From Hahella sp. HN01 (GTDB lineage Bacteria; Pseudomonadota; Gammaproteobacteria; Pseudomonadales; Oleiphilaceae): a DNA stretch of 64,000 nt. The stretch is from contig NZ_JAHMIN010000024.1 in the NCBI RefSeq assembly GCF_018986435.1, forward strand, positions 29,549 through 93,548, read 5' to 3'. How positions within the stretch are numbered: the first letter of the stretch is position 1; every line of letters starts with the position of its first letter. The notes beneath the pieces were generated by a model. The model made no database searches. It was given only the letters and a program-made list of their open reading frames with translations, and was not told the DNA's origin. Positions 35,468 to 45,504 of this stretch are shown piece after piece. The translations under genes and the position numbers were made by a program.

Positions 35468-36661
35468 ATGGATGCGGGCGTACTGCGTTTACGGGAAAAT
35501 GCCGACAAGCGGCTTCGTAGCGGGCATTTGTGGGTATACAGCAACGAAATCGATATTCAGAAAACGCCACTGACTGAATTGGCTGCGGGGCAACCTGTCG
35601 TTATCGAAAACGCAAAGGGAAAACCGCTGGCGGCGGCCTTTGCTAATCCTCACGCGTTGATTTGCGCACGCATAGTCAGCCGCAGCCCCAAATTGTTTCT
35701 CTCTCGCTCCTTGCTGAAAAAGCGGATGCAGGCGGCGGACGAATGGCGTAGTCATTTGTTCGGAACCCCGCATTATCGGATGGTGTTTGGCGACAGCGAT
35801 GGGCTGCCAGGTTTGGTGATTGACCGTTTCGGCGCTGACTTTGTAGCGCAAATCTCCACAGCGGGAATGGAGCTGTTCAAGGACGATGTCGTCGATATCC
35901 TCAAAAATAATTTTTCCGCTCGCACTGTGATCCTGAAAAATGACGGCAAGATGCGTGAAGTGGAAGGACTGGAGCGCTATACCCAGTGTTTTGGAGATGA
36001 GATTGAAACGCTGGAAGTGATTGAAAACGGCGTAACTATGTCTGCGCCTGCCCAGGGTGGCCAAAAAACGGGATGGTTCTATGATCATCGCCCCAATCGC
36101 GCCGCTCTGTTTCCCTGGGTGAAAGGCAAGCGCGTACTGGACTTGTTCAGTTACGTGGGCGGTTGGGGTGTGCAGACCCTGGCCAATGGCGCGGAATCCG
36201 TCACCTTCGTCGACTCATCTGAAAGCGCATTGGAATGGGCCCAGCGAAACTGCCGCCTGCAGATGGAAAATCCGCCATGCCGTTTTATCCGTGAAGATGC
36301 TTTCAATGCATTGGAAAATCTGTGTCAGGAAAAAGAAAAGTTTGATGTGGTGATTGTCGATCCGCCTGCGCTGATACCTCGTCGCAAAGATCAAAAGCAA
36401 GGCGAGCGGGCTTATCAGCGTTTGAATCAGATGGCGCTGCGATTGACGGCTCCTGGCGGCATGCTGATGTCAGCTTCTTGTTCCATGCATCTTTCTTCTG
36501 AGCGCCTGAGAGATATCCTGCGAGCATCGGCGCGAGAAGTCGATCGTACGGCGCAATTGATATTCCAAGGCGGGCAGGGCGCGGATCATCCGATTCTCCC
36601 GGCGATACCTGAGACGGACTACATCAAGGCCATGCTGCTGCGCGTTACGCCGACTTTGTAA
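35468..36661 (+). CDS. rlmI: RlmI-type 23S rRNA (cytosine-5) methyltransferase
   Basis: SAM-dependent methyltransferase of the RlmI/YccW family (m5C1962 of 23S rRNA in E. coli). The 397-residue protein has an N-terminal PUA domain (LRLRENADKRLRSGHLWVYSNEI), an EEHEC-like linker (MVFGDSDGLPGLVIDRF) and a Rossmann methyltransferase domain. That domain has KTGWFYDHRPNRAAL, VLDLFSYVGGWGVQTLANGA, VDPPALIPRR and SASCSMHLS with the catalytic Cys. AGGGG lies five bases before the ATG. It is a single gene. Confidence 0.92.
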   Translation: MDAGVLRLRENADKRLRSGHLWVYSNEIDIQKTPLTELAAGQPVVIENAKGKPLAAAFANPHALICARIVSRSPKLFLSRSLLKKRMQAADEWRSHLFGTPHYRMVFGDSDGLPGLVIDRFGADFVAQISTAGMELFKDDVVDILKNNFSARTVILKNDGKMREVEGLERYTQCFGDEIETLEVIENGVTMSAPAQGGQKTGWFYDHRPNRAALFPWVKGKRVLDLFSYVGGWGVQTLANGAESVTFVDSSESALEWAQRNCRLQMENPPCRFIREDAFNALENLCQEKEKFDVVIVDPPALIPRRKDQKQGERAYQRLNQMALRLTAPGGMLMSASCSMHLSSERLRDILRASAREVDRTAQLIFQGGQGADHPILPAIPETDYIKAMLLRVTPTL

Positions 36662-36714
36662 AGGTTGCCTGGAAGGAGTGATGGCCGGAGTCATCCGGCC
36701 ATGAGAATGCAGTC

Positions 36715-37872
36715 TTAGTTTCCGGCGAACCGGATAATGATTTGCTCCCGAAGTTGCAGCGCCTGATTTTCGCAGATGGCGATCTGTTCTTCGTTATCCT
36801 CGGCGGTGGCGCTCAATGCCGTCAGGCAGCCCTCCAGTTTAAGTCGAAGCTCCTTAAGACTGCTGCGAGTCTGGGCGTCTGTAAACAGCGCTGGCTCTGT
36901 CAGAAAAGGCTGCATGGCCCTCATTCGTCCGCGCCAAAAATGGGCCGCGTCCTGACTGAACTCCAAGTGCTCCTGAAATCGCCAGCCGGGTTCGCCGTCC
37001 TTAGGTTTCAAGGCACCGACCACTTCACGGTCAATAAAGTCGATCAGTGCGATAAGCCAGGGGTTGGCTTCTCGCACTGCTTCCATCTGGCTCATGCTTT
37101 TTCCTTTCAGGAAGATGCTCCCGGAAGGCGGCCGCCAGGCGGCGGAGAATTCCGTCATGTCTTGCACCAGACGCTCGCCTTGCAAGCGCAGAAGCTCGCG
37201 CCGGCGCTCTGTATCAGGAGTGTCGGCATTCACGATAAAACGAGCTGACTGTTGCGCAGGATCGTTATGCGACCAGAGCATGAACTCAATCGGATGCATT
37301 CCGTAAACCAGATAGTATTCGTCCGCAAACTGATGCTGCTCACTCAATGTTGCGTTGTCGATCTCAAGGTCTTCCGCATAGGTCAGTCCACTTTTCGGAT
37401 AGCCGGGCACTTCGTCAAGGTAGCCGCCCAGCAGCGGCGCAGCGTCCAAAAGCGACGCGCGGTTATATGGCGCTCCAGGCGCTTTGTGCTTGAGGTAGTT
37501 TTTCGCCGCTGGTAACTGACTCCACACTTTGAGCTCTTGTAATGCCGTATGCGCTTGCAGCCAATCTTCCCTGGCTTCGTTGAGAGACTCTGGCGTTGGC
37601 GTACTGATAAATTCTTGTAGGCCGCGATTCAGCTTTTCTACTGCGTGCAGGGCGGCGTCATGTTTTTCCGTTGCCGCGCTCCAAAGTGGCGACACGACTG
37701 TTGCGTCCGTCACTTTGGCGTCAACCTGCTCCTTTGCGGGGAGTGGCGTGGCGGGCTGCTGCGGCGCTGGCGATTCACTGGAAGAATTTCGCTCCGCGCT
37801 TTTATCGCAGGCAGCTAATGCGACGCACAGCAAGAGCAGCTGGATCGCAATATGACGTCCGCCTACTCTCAT
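36715..37872 (-). CDS. imelysin-like (M75) lipoprotein
   Basis: A 385-residue lipoprotein. The signal peptide ends in ALAAC (Cys22), followed by a Ser/Pro-rich linker. The imelysin-type helical domain contains the family motif GxHxxE as GMHPIE (191-196) in YYLVYGMHPIEFMLWSHND, plus a C-terminal helix repeat. Imelysin proteins are periplasmic or outer-membrane iron-regulated proteins implicated in iron uptake; peptidase activity is doubtful. The gene overlaps the upstream HAD phosphatase gene by ATGA, so the pair is cotranscribed. No Fur box was recognised upstream. Confidence 0.82.
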   Translation of the reverse strand: MRVGGRHIAIQLLLLCVALAACDKSAERNSSSESPAPQQPATPLPAKEQVDAKVTDATVVSPLWSAATEKHDAALHAVEKLNRGLQEFISTPTPESLNEAREDWLQAHTALQELKVWSQLPAAKNYLKHKAPGAPYNRASLLDAAPLLGGYLDEVPGYPKSGLTYAEDLEIDNATLSEQHQFADEYYLVYGMHPIEFMLWSHNDPAQQSARFIVNADTPDTERRRELLRLQGERLVQDMTEFSAAWRPPSGSIFLKGKSMSQMEAVREANPWLIALIDFIDREVVGALKPKDGEPGWRFQEHLEFSQDAAHFWRGRMRAMQPFLTEPALFTDAQTRSSLKELRLKLEGCLTALSATAEDNEEQIAICENQALQLREQIIIRFAGN

Positions 37873-38525
37873 GGGCGCAGACTCATGATTTCCCAGCCGC
37901 GCTCGCGAGCAGTTTGCAACAGACGCTCATCGCCGTCGACCACAACAGGGTTACCGACATGCTCCAAAAGGGGAATGTCGTTGTGGGAATCACTATAGAA
38001 GTAGGCGTCTGACAGATCGTAAGGGTTGTGTTGCAGCCACTCACGCAGACGTGTCACTTTCCCGGCCTGATAGCTCGGTATGCCGCTGACTTTGCCTGTA
38101 TAACGGTTGTTGATGAACTCAGGCTCGGTGGCGATCAGCTCATCGACTTCCAGCAGGTCGGCGATAGGTTGCGTGACGAAGCGATTGGTGGCGGTGATGA
38201 TAAGCAGGTAATCGCCTTTGTCGCGGTGGCTGCGGAGCAGCTCAAGCGCTTTGGGAAGCAGGAGAGGGCGGATCGACTCTTCGACAAATTCTTTTCGCCA
38301 CTGATGCAATTGCTCCAGCGGATGCTGAGTCAGAGAGCTTAGGGCGAATCCCAGATATTTGAAGATATCCAGCTGACCTTTAAGGTAGTCCTGATAGAAC
38401 TCGTCATTTACGCGTTTGAAGTCTTCCTGATCGACAATTCCTCTGTGAACCAGAAAATCGCCCCAGGCGTGGTCGCTGTCGCCGGCGATGAGAGTATTGT
38501 CCAGATCAAAAATAGCTAGAGCCAA
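37869..38525 (-). CDS. HAD-IB family hydrolase (SerB-like)
   Basis: A 218-residue cytoplasmic phosphatase of the haloacid dehalogenase superfamily, subfamily IB. Motif I is IFDLDNTLI (DxDxT), motif II IITATN, motif III Lys in YQAGKVTRL and motif IV YSDSHNDIPLL with two Asp. The helical cap lies between residues ~15 and 90. Related proteins hydrolyse phosphoserine or phosphorylated lipids, but the substrate here is unknown. The start is TTG at 38525 with a strong AGGAG eight bases upstream. Coupled downstream to the imelysin-like lipoprotein gene. Confidence 0.88.
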   Translation of the reverse strand: MALAIFDLDNTLIAGDSDHAWGDFLVHRGIVDQEDFKRVNDEFYQDYLKGQLDIFKYLGFALSSLTQHPLEQLHQWRKEFVEESIRPLLLPKALELLRSHRDKGDYLLIITATNRFVTQPIADLLEVDELIATEPEFINNRYTGKVSGIPSYQAGKVTRLREWLQHNPYDLSDAYFYSDSHNDIPLLEHVGNPVVVDGDERLLQTARERGWEIMSLRP

Positions 38526-38719
38526 TGCTTAAACTCCTCTGTGATGGGCGTGGGAATTGTACACTATAAAGGAAATCGATCTGTAGCGGCCAACTGTAGC
38601 GGGAACGAGGCGTGACGGGCGGTCAGGGTGACATTCTGTTATTTATTGACTAAATCCTAATATATTATTAGAAGAGTTAGCTAAAAGCCCTTAAAGTAAA
38701 GCTAATTTGTATACAGCTG

Positions 38720-38742
38720 TTCAATTGTGGAACAATGTTGAA
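38720..38742. promoter_or_regulatory. dyad symmetry upstream of rppH
   Basis: TTCA-ATTGT-GGA-ACAAT-GT-TGAA, nearly perfectly symmetric, 23 bp before the rppH start. The TTGTGG within it is 17 bp from TTATAA, so it could cover a promoter -35 and act as an operator. No known regulator is assigned. The rest of the 240-bp gap upstream is A+T rich (TTGACT near 38647). Confidence 0.35.
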
Positions 38743-38765
38743 AAAAATTATAAGGATGGCAGTTC

Positions 38766-39251
38766 GTGATAGACGCTGAAGGTTACCGTCCCAACGTCGG
38801 CATCATACTGTGCAACCCTCGCGGTGAAGTGTTCTGGGCCAGACGTATTGGACAAGACTCCTGGCAGTTTCCCCAAGGCGGCATTAAGAAAGACGAATCG
38901 CCTGAAGAGGCTCTGTTCAGAGAGCTAAAAGAAGAGGTAGGGCTGCCGCCTGAGGCTGTTGAGATTGTCGCTGGCACCCGCGGCTGGCTGCGTTACCGGC
39001 TGCCGAAGAAAATGATTCGCTATGACTCTCATCCCGTGTGCGTGGGGCAAAAGCAAAAGTGGTTCATGCTGCAGTTATTGGCGGATGAATCGGAGATCTG
39101 CACGAATTACACGGACAAACCTGAATTTGACGGCTGGCGCTGGGTCAGCTATTGGTATCCCCTCGGGCAGGTAGTATCCTTCAAACGAGAGGTGTATCGA
39201 CGGGCGATGAGGGAGTTCGCTCCGGTCTTGTTCAAGCGTGAGGAAAGTTGA
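38766..39251 (+). CDS. rppH: RNA pyrophosphohydrolase
   Basis: Removes pyrophosphate from the 5' triphosphate of mRNA, starting RNase E-dependent decay. The 161-residue Nudix protein shows the near-invariant N terminus [33 protein letters not shown] and the Nudix box read through [23 protein letters not shown] and [13 protein letters not shown] follow. The start is GTG at 38766 with AAGGAT eight bases upstream. It is followed after 12 bp by ptsP, the conserved rppH-ptsP pair. Confidence 0.97.
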   Translation: MIDAEGYRPNVGIILCNPRGEVFWARRIGQDSWQFPQGGIKKDESPEEALFRELKEEVGLPPEAVEIVAGTRGWLRYRLPKKMIRYDSHPVCVGQKQKWFMLQLLADESEICTNYTDKPEFDGWRWVSYWYPLGQVVSFKREVYRRAMREFAPVLFKREES

Positions 39252-39263
39252 AGCGTCCCGCCT

Positions 39264-41540
39264 ATGCTGAGTGTATTGCGTAGTATTGTACAAGAAGTCA
39301 ACGCCGCTCCGAATCTGGGAGAGGCGTTGGAGCTTATTGTCAAACGCGTACATGAGTCGATGGACACGGAGGTGTGCTCCATCTATTTGCTGGATCCAGA
39401 GACCAATCATTATATTTTGATGGCCACCCAGGGGCTTAATCCCGAGTCCATTGGTAAGGTTAAGCTGGGGCACTCAGAGGGTCTGGTTGGGTTGGTGGGG
39501 GTGCGTGAAGAGCCTCTTAACCTGCATAATGCGCCAGCCCACCCCCGTTATCGTTATTTCCCTGAAACCGGCGAAGAAAAGTATAAGTCCTTTCTCGGCG
39601 TTCCTATTATTCATCACCGTAAAGTACTTGGCGTATTGGTTGTTCAGCAGCAGGCCAGTCGTCTGTTTGATGAGAGTGAAGAAGCTTTCCTGGTAACTAT
39701 CTCCGCTCAGCTCGCCGCAGTTATCGCCCATGGAGAAGCGACGGGAATCATCTCCGGATTAAACTTTACTGGACAGAAAGCCCGGGACATTTGTTTTAAA
39801 GGCGTCGCTGGCGCATCAGGCGTCGCCATCGGTAAATGCGTCGTCAAATTTCCTCACGCTGACCTGAAAGCCGTACCGGAAAAGCCCTGCACCGATATTG
39901 AAGCAGAGATGTCGCTGTTTGACGCCGCGGTTGCGGCGGTGCGGCAAGATATCAAAGAGGTGGGCGAGCGTCTGTCAACGCAGTTGCGGCCGGAGGAGCA
40001 GGCTTTATTTGATGTTTATCTGGGCATGCTGGATGACAATGCGCTGAGTGGCGAAGTGAAGAACTTCATTCGCGAAGGTAACTGGGCTCAGGGCAGTCTT
40101 AAAGTCGTCGTGCAGGAATACGTGCGCCACTTCGAGGCGATCAACGACGCTTACCTGCGGGAGCGAGCGGTCGATATCAAAGATCTGGGCCAGAGAGTTC
40201 TGGCTTATCTGCAAAAACAGCATATTGATGAGCAGCGCGACTATCCGGAAAACACCATCCTGGTCAGTGAAGAGCTGACGCCTTCCATGTTGGGCGAGGT
40301 GCCTCGCGAGAAGTTGTTGGGATTGGTGTCGGTGCAGGGTTCAGGTAACTCCCACGTGGCGATTCTCGCCAGAGCGATGGGATTGCCGTGTGTAATGGGC
40401 GTTATAGATATGCCCATCAACAAGCTGGATGACAGAGACATCATTATTGATGGTTACAATGGCGAGATATACAGCCATCCATCTCCAGAGCTGTTGAGCT
40501 ACTACAACTCAATCGTTGAGGAAGAGCAGCAAATTTCAAAGGGCCTGGAAGAGCTGCGTGATCTTCCCTGCGTCACCAAAGACGGCCATCACATGACGTT
40601 ATGGGTCAACACAGGCTTGATGACTGACGTCGTGCGCTCTTTGAATCATGGCGCAGAAGGGGTTGGGCTTTATCGCACGGAAGTTCCCTTTATGATCAAC
40701 GACCGTTTTCCCAGTGAGCAGGAACAACGGGATTGCTATCGCGAGCAGTTAGAGGCTTTCGCGCCCAGCATGGTCACCATGCGTACGCTGGATGTGGGTG
40801 GCGATAAGGCGTTGAGTTATTTCCCTATAAGTGAAGAGAATCCTTTCCTGGGCTGGCGCGGCATTCGCGTGACGCTGGATCACCCGGAAATTTTCCTGGT
40901 GCAGGTGCGGGCGATGCTGAAAGCCAGCGAAGGCCTGGATAATCTGCGCATCATGCTTCCCATGATTTCCAATATCTCGGAGATAGAGGAAGCGTTGCAC
41001 CTGATCTATCGTGTTTACCATGAGGTCAGAGAAGAAGGCGCTAATGTGCGCATGCCGCCAGTGGGCGTAATGATTGAAGTGCCCAGCGCAATTTTTCAGG
41101 TCAAAGAAATTGCGGAGCGGGTGGACTTTATTTCCGTAGGCAGCAATGACCTGACTCAGTATATGTTGGCGGTGGATCGCAATAATCCGCGCGTTGCGTC
41201 TTTGTATCACTCTTTCCATCCCTCCGTATTACAGGCGCTGTATAAGATTGCCTGCGACGCCCATGCCGTCGGAAAACAGGCGAGCATATGCGGAGAGCTG
41301 GCGGGAGACCCCGGCGGCGCCATTCTGCTGACGGCGATGGGATATGATGTGCTGTCTATGAATGCGGTGAACCTGCCGAAAGTAAAATCCGTACTGCGCT
41401 CGATCTCACTGCGCTGGGCGGAAGACCTGCTGCGCAGGCTGCTGATAATGGATAGCCCCCAGGTAATTAAAAGCACGCTGGAATTTGCGCTGAAAGAAGT
41501 CGGGTTTGAGCATCTTACGCGTCCGGTGCGGCAAAACTAA
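39264..41540 (+). CDS. ptsP: phosphoenolpyruvate-protein phosphotransferase PtsP (EI-Ntr)
   Basis: First enzyme of the nitrogen-related phosphotransferase system; passes phosphate from PEP to NPr and EIIA-Ntr. The 758-residue protein has an N-terminal GAF domain (~15-155, LGVPIIHHRKVLGVLVVQQ), an EI-type domain with the phosphorylated His in GSGNSHVAILARAMG (~365) and a PEP-binding domain. The latter shows GVGLYRTEVPFM, MRTLDVGGDKAL, FLGWRGIRV, VGSNDLTQYMLAVDR and SICGELAGDP. Organisation matches E. coli PtsP (748). Usual neighbours lgt and thyA do not follow; a patatin-like gene does, 266 bp later, a gap with no obvious terminator. Confidence 0.97.
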   Translation: MLSVLRSIVQEVNAAPNLGEALELIVKRVHESMDTEVCSIYLLDPETNHYILMATQGLNPESIGKVKLGHSEGLVGLVGVREEPLNLHNAPAHPRYRYFPETGEEKYKSFLGVPIIHHRKVLGVLVVQQQASRLFDESEEAFLVTISAQLAAVIAHGEATGIISGLNFTGQKARDICFKGVAGASGVAIGKCVVKFPHADLKAVPEKPCTDIEAEMSLFDAAVAAVRQDIKEVGERLSTQLRPEEQALFDVYLGMLDDNALSGEVKNFIREGNWAQGSLKVVVQEYVRHFEAINDAYLRERAVDIKDLGQRVLAYLQKQHIDEQRDYPENTILVSEELTPSMLGEVPREKLLGLVSVQGSGNSHVAILARAMGLPCVMGVIDMPINKLDDRDIIIDGYNGEIYSHPSPELLSYYNSIVEEEQQISKGLEELRDLPCVTKDGHHMTLWVNTGLMTDVVRSLNHGAEGVGLYRTEVPFMINDRFPSEQEQRDCYREQLEAFAPSMVTMRTLDVGGDKALSYFPISEENPFLGWRGIRVTLDHPEIFLVQVRAMLKASEGLDNLRIMLPMISNISEIEEALHLIYRVYHEVREEGANVRMPPVGVMIEVPSAIFQVKEIAERVDFISVGSNDLTQYMLAVDRNNPRVASLYHSFHPSVLQALYKIACDAHAVGKQASICGELAGDPGGAILLTAMGYDVLSMNAVNLPKVKSVLRSISLRWAEDLLRRLLIMDSPQVIKSTLEFALKEVGFEHLTRPVRQN

Positions 41541-41806
41541 TCGGCTAAACCAAAGTCTCAGTGACGAACCACTCTGAAAGGCGCTTTAATGAGCCTGGGC
41601 GTTAAACGCGTCAAAGTGTCGATAGAATAAAGGAAAATGCGTCGTTATAACGCCATGTGAGGCTTTTCGTGACGACGTTTATTTAGTATGAATATTCTAA
41701 TTCCGTCTGCTAGCGTTTGAATTAAGTCACATAACAAGAAAAGCCATCTGCGCAGTGATTACGCGCACTATCAAGCATGAGCTGAAATTAAAAGGTTGGA
41801 GAACTA

Positions 41807-43063
41807 ATGGCGGCAATCCCTGAGAAAAATAAGGCTGGCCCCAAGATCGGGTTGGTATTGGGAGGCGGCGGCGCGCTGGGCGGCATCTATGAAATTGGCG
41901 CTTTGCGGGCTCTGGACGAGGCATTAGATGGACTGGATTTCAACGACCTGTACGTCTATGTCGGCGTTAGCGCAGGCGCATTCGTCGCAGCGAATTTGGC
42001 CAATCAGATGACCACGGCGCAGATGTGCCGGATATTTGTCAAAAACGAAGCGGATGTGCACCCTTTTCACCCCGGCGTATTTTATCGACCCGCCTTACGT
42101 GAATATCTACGTCGAGCTGTTTCCATCCCTGGACTGGTGATGGAAGCCTGCGCAAAATTCATTGAAAACCCTCGCGACCAAAGCCTGCTGGAAGCCATGA
42201 CGATTCTTGCGCAGGCGGCCCCCTCCGGCTTATTTGAAAACGAGGGTTTACATGAATACCTTGAGCGTTCCTACAGCCTACTGGGACGCACCAATGACTT
42301 CAGAAAACTCAGTCGCCGTTTATATTTGATCGCGGCGGATCTCGAAAGCAGCGATGCCGTTCGCTTCGGCTCGCCCGGTTTTGATCACGTTCCAATCTCC
42401 AAAGCAGTACAGGCCAGCGTCGCTGCTCCGGGTATTTATACGCCTGTGGAGATTGACGGTCGTCACTATGTCGACGGTATCTTACGGAAAGGAATGCACG
42501 CTTCCGTTGCACTGGAGGATGGCGCGGACTTGGTGCTGGCGATAAACCCGGTCGTGCCTATAGACGTCCAGCAGGCGGTGGAGGCCGGAACCATGGCGCA
42601 GGGCGCCTTGCTCAACAAAGGGATGCCGAACATCTGGTCGCAGACCTATAGAACCATGGTTTACTCCCGCATGCGCGCTGGCATGGCGATGTACGAAAGC
42701 GAGTATCCCGATGCGGACATTGTGCTGTTTGAGCCGGCCCGCTATGACGCTAAACTGTTTTTCTCTAATGTCTTCAGTTTCCAGTCGCGCCGCATTGTCT
42801 GCGAACACGCATACCAGATGACCAGACAGGATCTGCTGCACAGATATGACGCATTGTCGGAGCAGTTTGCGCCCTACGGCGTCACTATTCGCAGAGATAT
42901 TCTCGAAGATGAGCAGAGGACTATCAGTACGAGCCTTTATGGTGAAATGCTGCCAGTCTATGTGGCGAATGAAAAGCGCAGCAATGTCAGCTACTTAAGC
43001 CGGATCGGTAATAGCCTTGAAGGGGTGGCTGATTTATTGCAAAGCGCTAAGAACATAATTTGA
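41807..43063 (+). CDS. patatin-like phospholipase family protein
   Basis: A 418-residue cytoplasmic acyl hydrolase-type protein. The oxyanion loop IGLVLGGGGALGGIYEIG, the nucleophile motif VGVSAGAF (GxSxG, catalytic Ser) and the Asp motif YVDGI complete the patatin Ser-Asp dyad, so it should be catalytically competent. No signal peptide or membrane segment is present. The start has GGAG five bases upstream. The extended C-terminal part (~290-418) is not recognised. It ends at a strong terminator. Possible roles are membrane phospholipid turnover or virulence-type phospholipase; the sequence does not decide. Confidence 0.88.
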   Translation: MAAIPEKNKAGPKIGLVLGGGGALGGIYEIGALRALDEALDGLDFNDLYVYVGVSAGAFVAANLANQMTTAQMCRIFVKNEADVHPFHPGVFYRPALREYLRRAVSIPGLVMEACAKFIENPRDQSLLEAMTILAQAAPSGLFENEGLHEYLERSYSLLGRTNDFRKLSRRLYLIAADLESSDAVRFGSPGFDHVPISKAVQASVAAPGIYTPVEIDGRHYVDGILRKGMHASVALEDGADLVLAINPVVPIDVQQAVEAGTMAQGALLNKGMPNIWSQTYRTMVYSRMRAGMAMYESEYPDADIVLFEPARYDAKLFFSNVFSFQSRRIVCEHAYQMTRQDLLHRYDALSEQFAPYGVTIRRDILEDEQRTISTSLYGEMLPVYVANEKRSNVSYLSRIGNSLEGVADLLQSAKNII

Positions 43064-43069
43064 GGTTTT

Positions 43070-43124
43070 ACCCTTCGTCCGATTTCCCCCTCCTATCAAA
43101 CCCCATTTGGACGAAGGGTTTTTT
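43070..43124 (+). terminator. intrinsic terminator of the patatin-like gene
   Basis: ACCCTTCGTCC (43070-43080) pairs with GGACGAAGGGT (43109-43119), followed by TTTTTC on the plus strand, seven bases beyond the stop codon. The 28-nt loop is longer than usual. Confidence 0.85.
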
Positions 43125-43183
43125 CTTTTGCAGATAAATAGAAGGGCGCTATTTGTCTGACAGTATGAAGAGGGGCCTCGGGG

Positions 43184-43549
43184 TTAATCTCTTGAAGCGT
43201 TGGCGGCATCTAGTTGGGCGAGATAGCCTTCCCAGTAGCGCTCTTTGTTTTGGCACAAGTCATATAGATACGGCCAAGAGTAAATGCCGCTATCATGGCC
43301 GTCGCTGAATGTCAGCTTTAATGCGTAATTGCCTGCGGGCTCTACGCCATCAATGCGCACAAGGCGTTTGCCGGTCTGCAGCACCGCGCCCTTGCCCCCA
43401 TGCCCTCGCACTTCCGCAGAAGGCGAGAGCACACGCAAAAATTCCGCTTCCAACACATAGGTTTCCGTTTCGCCATAGCTCAGCTCAAGTGTGGCCGAGC
43501 GTTGATGGAGTTGGATTTGGCGTGGAATAGGGGCCTGGGATGCAGACAT
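43184..43549 (-). CDS. DUF971 (GBBH-like N-terminal) protein
   Basis: A 121-residue cytoplasmic protein, a stand-alone version of the N-terminal domain of gamma-butyrobetaine hydroxylase (DUF971). Its typical sequences are LELSYGETETYVLEAEFLRVLSPSAEVRGHG, then VRIDGVEPAGNYALKLTFSDGHDSGIYSW and the final L-W-EGYL. In many proteobacteria this gene lies directly after hslU, as here (22 bp gap), so it is probably cotranscribed with hslVU. Its function is not established, although such domains are linked to iron-sulfur metabolism. Confidence 0.9.
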   Translation of the reverse strand: MSASQAPIPRQIQLHQRSATLELSYGETETYVLEAEFLRVLSPSAEVRGHGGKGAVLQTGKRLVRIDGVEPAGNYALKLTFSDGHDSGIYSWPYLYDLCQNKERYWEGYLAQLDAANASRD

Positions 43550-43571
43550 TTATACTGTTTCCTATGGAAGT

Positions 43572-44900
43572 TTAAAGAATATATCGGCTGAGGTCTTCGT
43601 CTTCCGACAGTTCCCCCAGGCATTTATCGACATATTCAGCAGTGACCTCAAAGTTGTCTCTGATCTTATCGCCAGCCGCGAAAGAGACTTCTTCAAGCAG
43701 CTTTTCCATAACTGTGTGCAGCCTTCTGGCGCCGATATTCTCAGTCTTCTCATTCACCTTCCAGGCAATCTCTGCGATGCGCTGGATGGCCCCTTCACTG
43801 AAGCTGATGTCCACGCCTTCGGTTTTCATCAGAGCGACATACTGTTCAGTGAGTGAAGCATTCGGTTCGGTCAGAATGCGTTGGAAGTCGCTGGGCGACA
43901 GTGCATCCAGTTCTACGCGAATGGGCAGACGCCCCTGAAGCTCTGGAATCAGGTCGGAAGGCTTGGCGAGATGGAACGCGCCTGAAGCGATGAAAAGGAT
44001 ATGGTCCGTTTTCAGCATGCCGAATTTTGTGCTGACGGTGCAGCCTTCGATCAGCGGCAACAGGTCTCTCTGCACGCCTTCCCGGGATACGTCGGCGGAG
44101 CTAGTTTCGGAGCGTTTGGCGACTTTATCGATTTCATCAATGAAGACAATCCCATTCTCCTCAACCGCACGCAGGGCGCGTTGCTTGATCTCTTCCTCGT
44201 TGACCAGTTTGGCGGCTTCCTCATCTTTGACCTTTTTCATGGCTTCCGCCACTTTCATGCGCTTGGTGCGCTTGCGGTCTCCGCTCATGTTGGAGAACAT
44301 GCTTTGCAACTGGCTGGTCATCTCCTCCATGCCGGGAGGCGCCATGATCTCTACGCCAACCGGTGTGGCCTTGATCTCGATGTCTATTTCCTTGTCATCC
44401 AGCGTGCCCTCGCGCAGCTTCTTGCGAAACACCTGACGGGCGGCGGATTCTTTCTCGACTGGCGCATCACTGTTGAATGAGCGTGCGGGAGGAAGCAGGG
44501 CGTCTAGAATGCGTTCTTCGGCGGCGTCCAGCGCGCGGTTCTCCACTTTCGCCATTTCTTTCTCGCGTAGAAGCTTGATGGCCATATCCGCTAAGTCACG
44601 GATGATGGACTCCACGTCACGGCCGACATAGCCCACCTCTGTAAACTTAGTGGCTTCTACTTTAATAAACGGCGCATCAGCCAGTTTGGCCAGACGCCGG
44701 GCGATTTCAGTTTTCCCTACGCCGGTAGGGCCGATCATCAGGATATTTTTGGGAGTGACTTCGTCACGCAGACTTTCATCAATCTGCATACGCCGCCAGC
44801 GATTGCGCAGTGCGATTGCAACCGCACGTTTGGCGGAGTCTTGTCCTATGATGTGCTTGTCTAGCTCCTGAACTATTTCACGGGGAGTCATGGACGACAT
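43572..44900 (-). CDS. hslU: HslUV protease ATPase subunit
   Basis: AAA+ unfoldase that feeds substrates to HslV. The 442-residue protein (E. coli 443) has [21 protein letters not shown], Walker [19 protein letters not shown], the pore loop [15 protein letters not shown], an intermediate I-domain (~110-230), Walker [12 protein letters not shown], sensor [11 protein letters not shown] and a C terminus DLSRYIL needed to activate HslV. It follows hslV by 15 bp. The operon is preceded by a sigma-32-type promoter, as expected for a heat-shock protease. Confidence 0.98.
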   Translation of the reverse strand: MSSMTPREIVQELDKHIIGQDSAKRAVAIALRNRWRRMQIDESLRDEVTPKNILMIGPTGVGKTEIARRLAKLADAPFIKVEATKFTEVGYVGRDVESIIRDLADMAIKLLREKEMAKVENRALDAAEERILDALLPPARSFNSDAPVEKESAARQVFRKKLREGTLDDKEIDIEIKATPVGVEIMAPPGMEEMTSQLQSMFSNMSGDRKRTKRMKVAEAMKKVKDEEAAKLVNEEEIKQRALRAVEENGIVFIDEIDKVAKRSETSSADVSREGVQRDLLPLIEGCTVSTKFGMLKTDHILFIASGAFHLAKPSDLIPELQGRLPIRVELDALSPSDFQRILTEPNASLTEQYVALMKTEGVDISFSEGAIQRIAEIAWKVNEKTENIGARRLHTVMEKLLEEVSFAAGDKIRDNFEVTAEYVDKCLGELSEDEDLSRYIL

Positions 44901-44915
44901 TGTTTAAACCTTCTC

Positions 44916-45461
44916 TTACACAGTGGGGGGAGTCTGAGTCCCGTCAATTTCTTCCAGCGTCAGGTTCTGGTTGGTGAAAACGCAGATGTCCCCCGCTATT
45001 TCCAGGCTCTTCTTAACGATATCAGTCGCTTCAAGCTCGGTATTTTCGAGTAGCGCGCGCGCCGCAGCCTGAGCATAGGGGCCGCCTGAACCAATCGCGA
45101 TCAAGCTGTTCTCCGGCTCTATTACGTCGCCGTTGCCGGTAATGATCAATGAAGCTTTGCTGTCTGCGACCGCCAGCAGAGCTTCCAGGCGGCGCAAGGC
45201 GCGATCGGTTCGCCAGTCTTTAGCGAGTTCAACGGCGGCTCTGACGAGATTGCCCTGATGCTTTTCCAACTGGGCTTCAAAACGTTCAAACAATGTAAAT
45301 GCGTCAGCGGTGCCGCCAGCGAAACCGGCGATGACTTTATTGTGGTAGAGGCGGCGCACTTTGCGGGCGTTCCCCTTCATAACTGTATTGCCCAGGGATA
45401 CCTGGCCGTCGCCGCCCATGGCGACCTTACCGTCTCTACGGACTGAAACAATGGTGGTCAT
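44916..45461 (-). CDS. hslV: HslUV protease peptidase subunit
   Basis: Threonine peptidase of the HslUV heat-shock protease, proteasome beta-like fold, forming a dodecamer. The 181-residue protein starts [20 protein letters not shown]; the nucleophile is Thr2 after Met removal. [49 protein letters not shown] and [13 protein letters not shown] are signature segments. It is first gene of the hslV-hslU-DUF971 unit. Confidence 0.98.
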   Translation of the reverse strand: MTTIVSVRRDGKVAMGGDGQVSLGNTVMKGNARKVRRLYHNKVIAGFAGGTADAFTLFERFEAQLEKHQGNLVRAAVELAKDWRTDRALRRLEALLAVADSKASLIITGNGDVIEPENSLIAIGSGGPYAQAAARALLENTELEATDIVKKSLEIAGDICVFTNQNLTLEEIDGTQTPPTV

Positions 45462-45504
45462 GCCTTTCTCCAGGCGATTGAATGAATAACCGTAAGGAAA
45501 GGTA

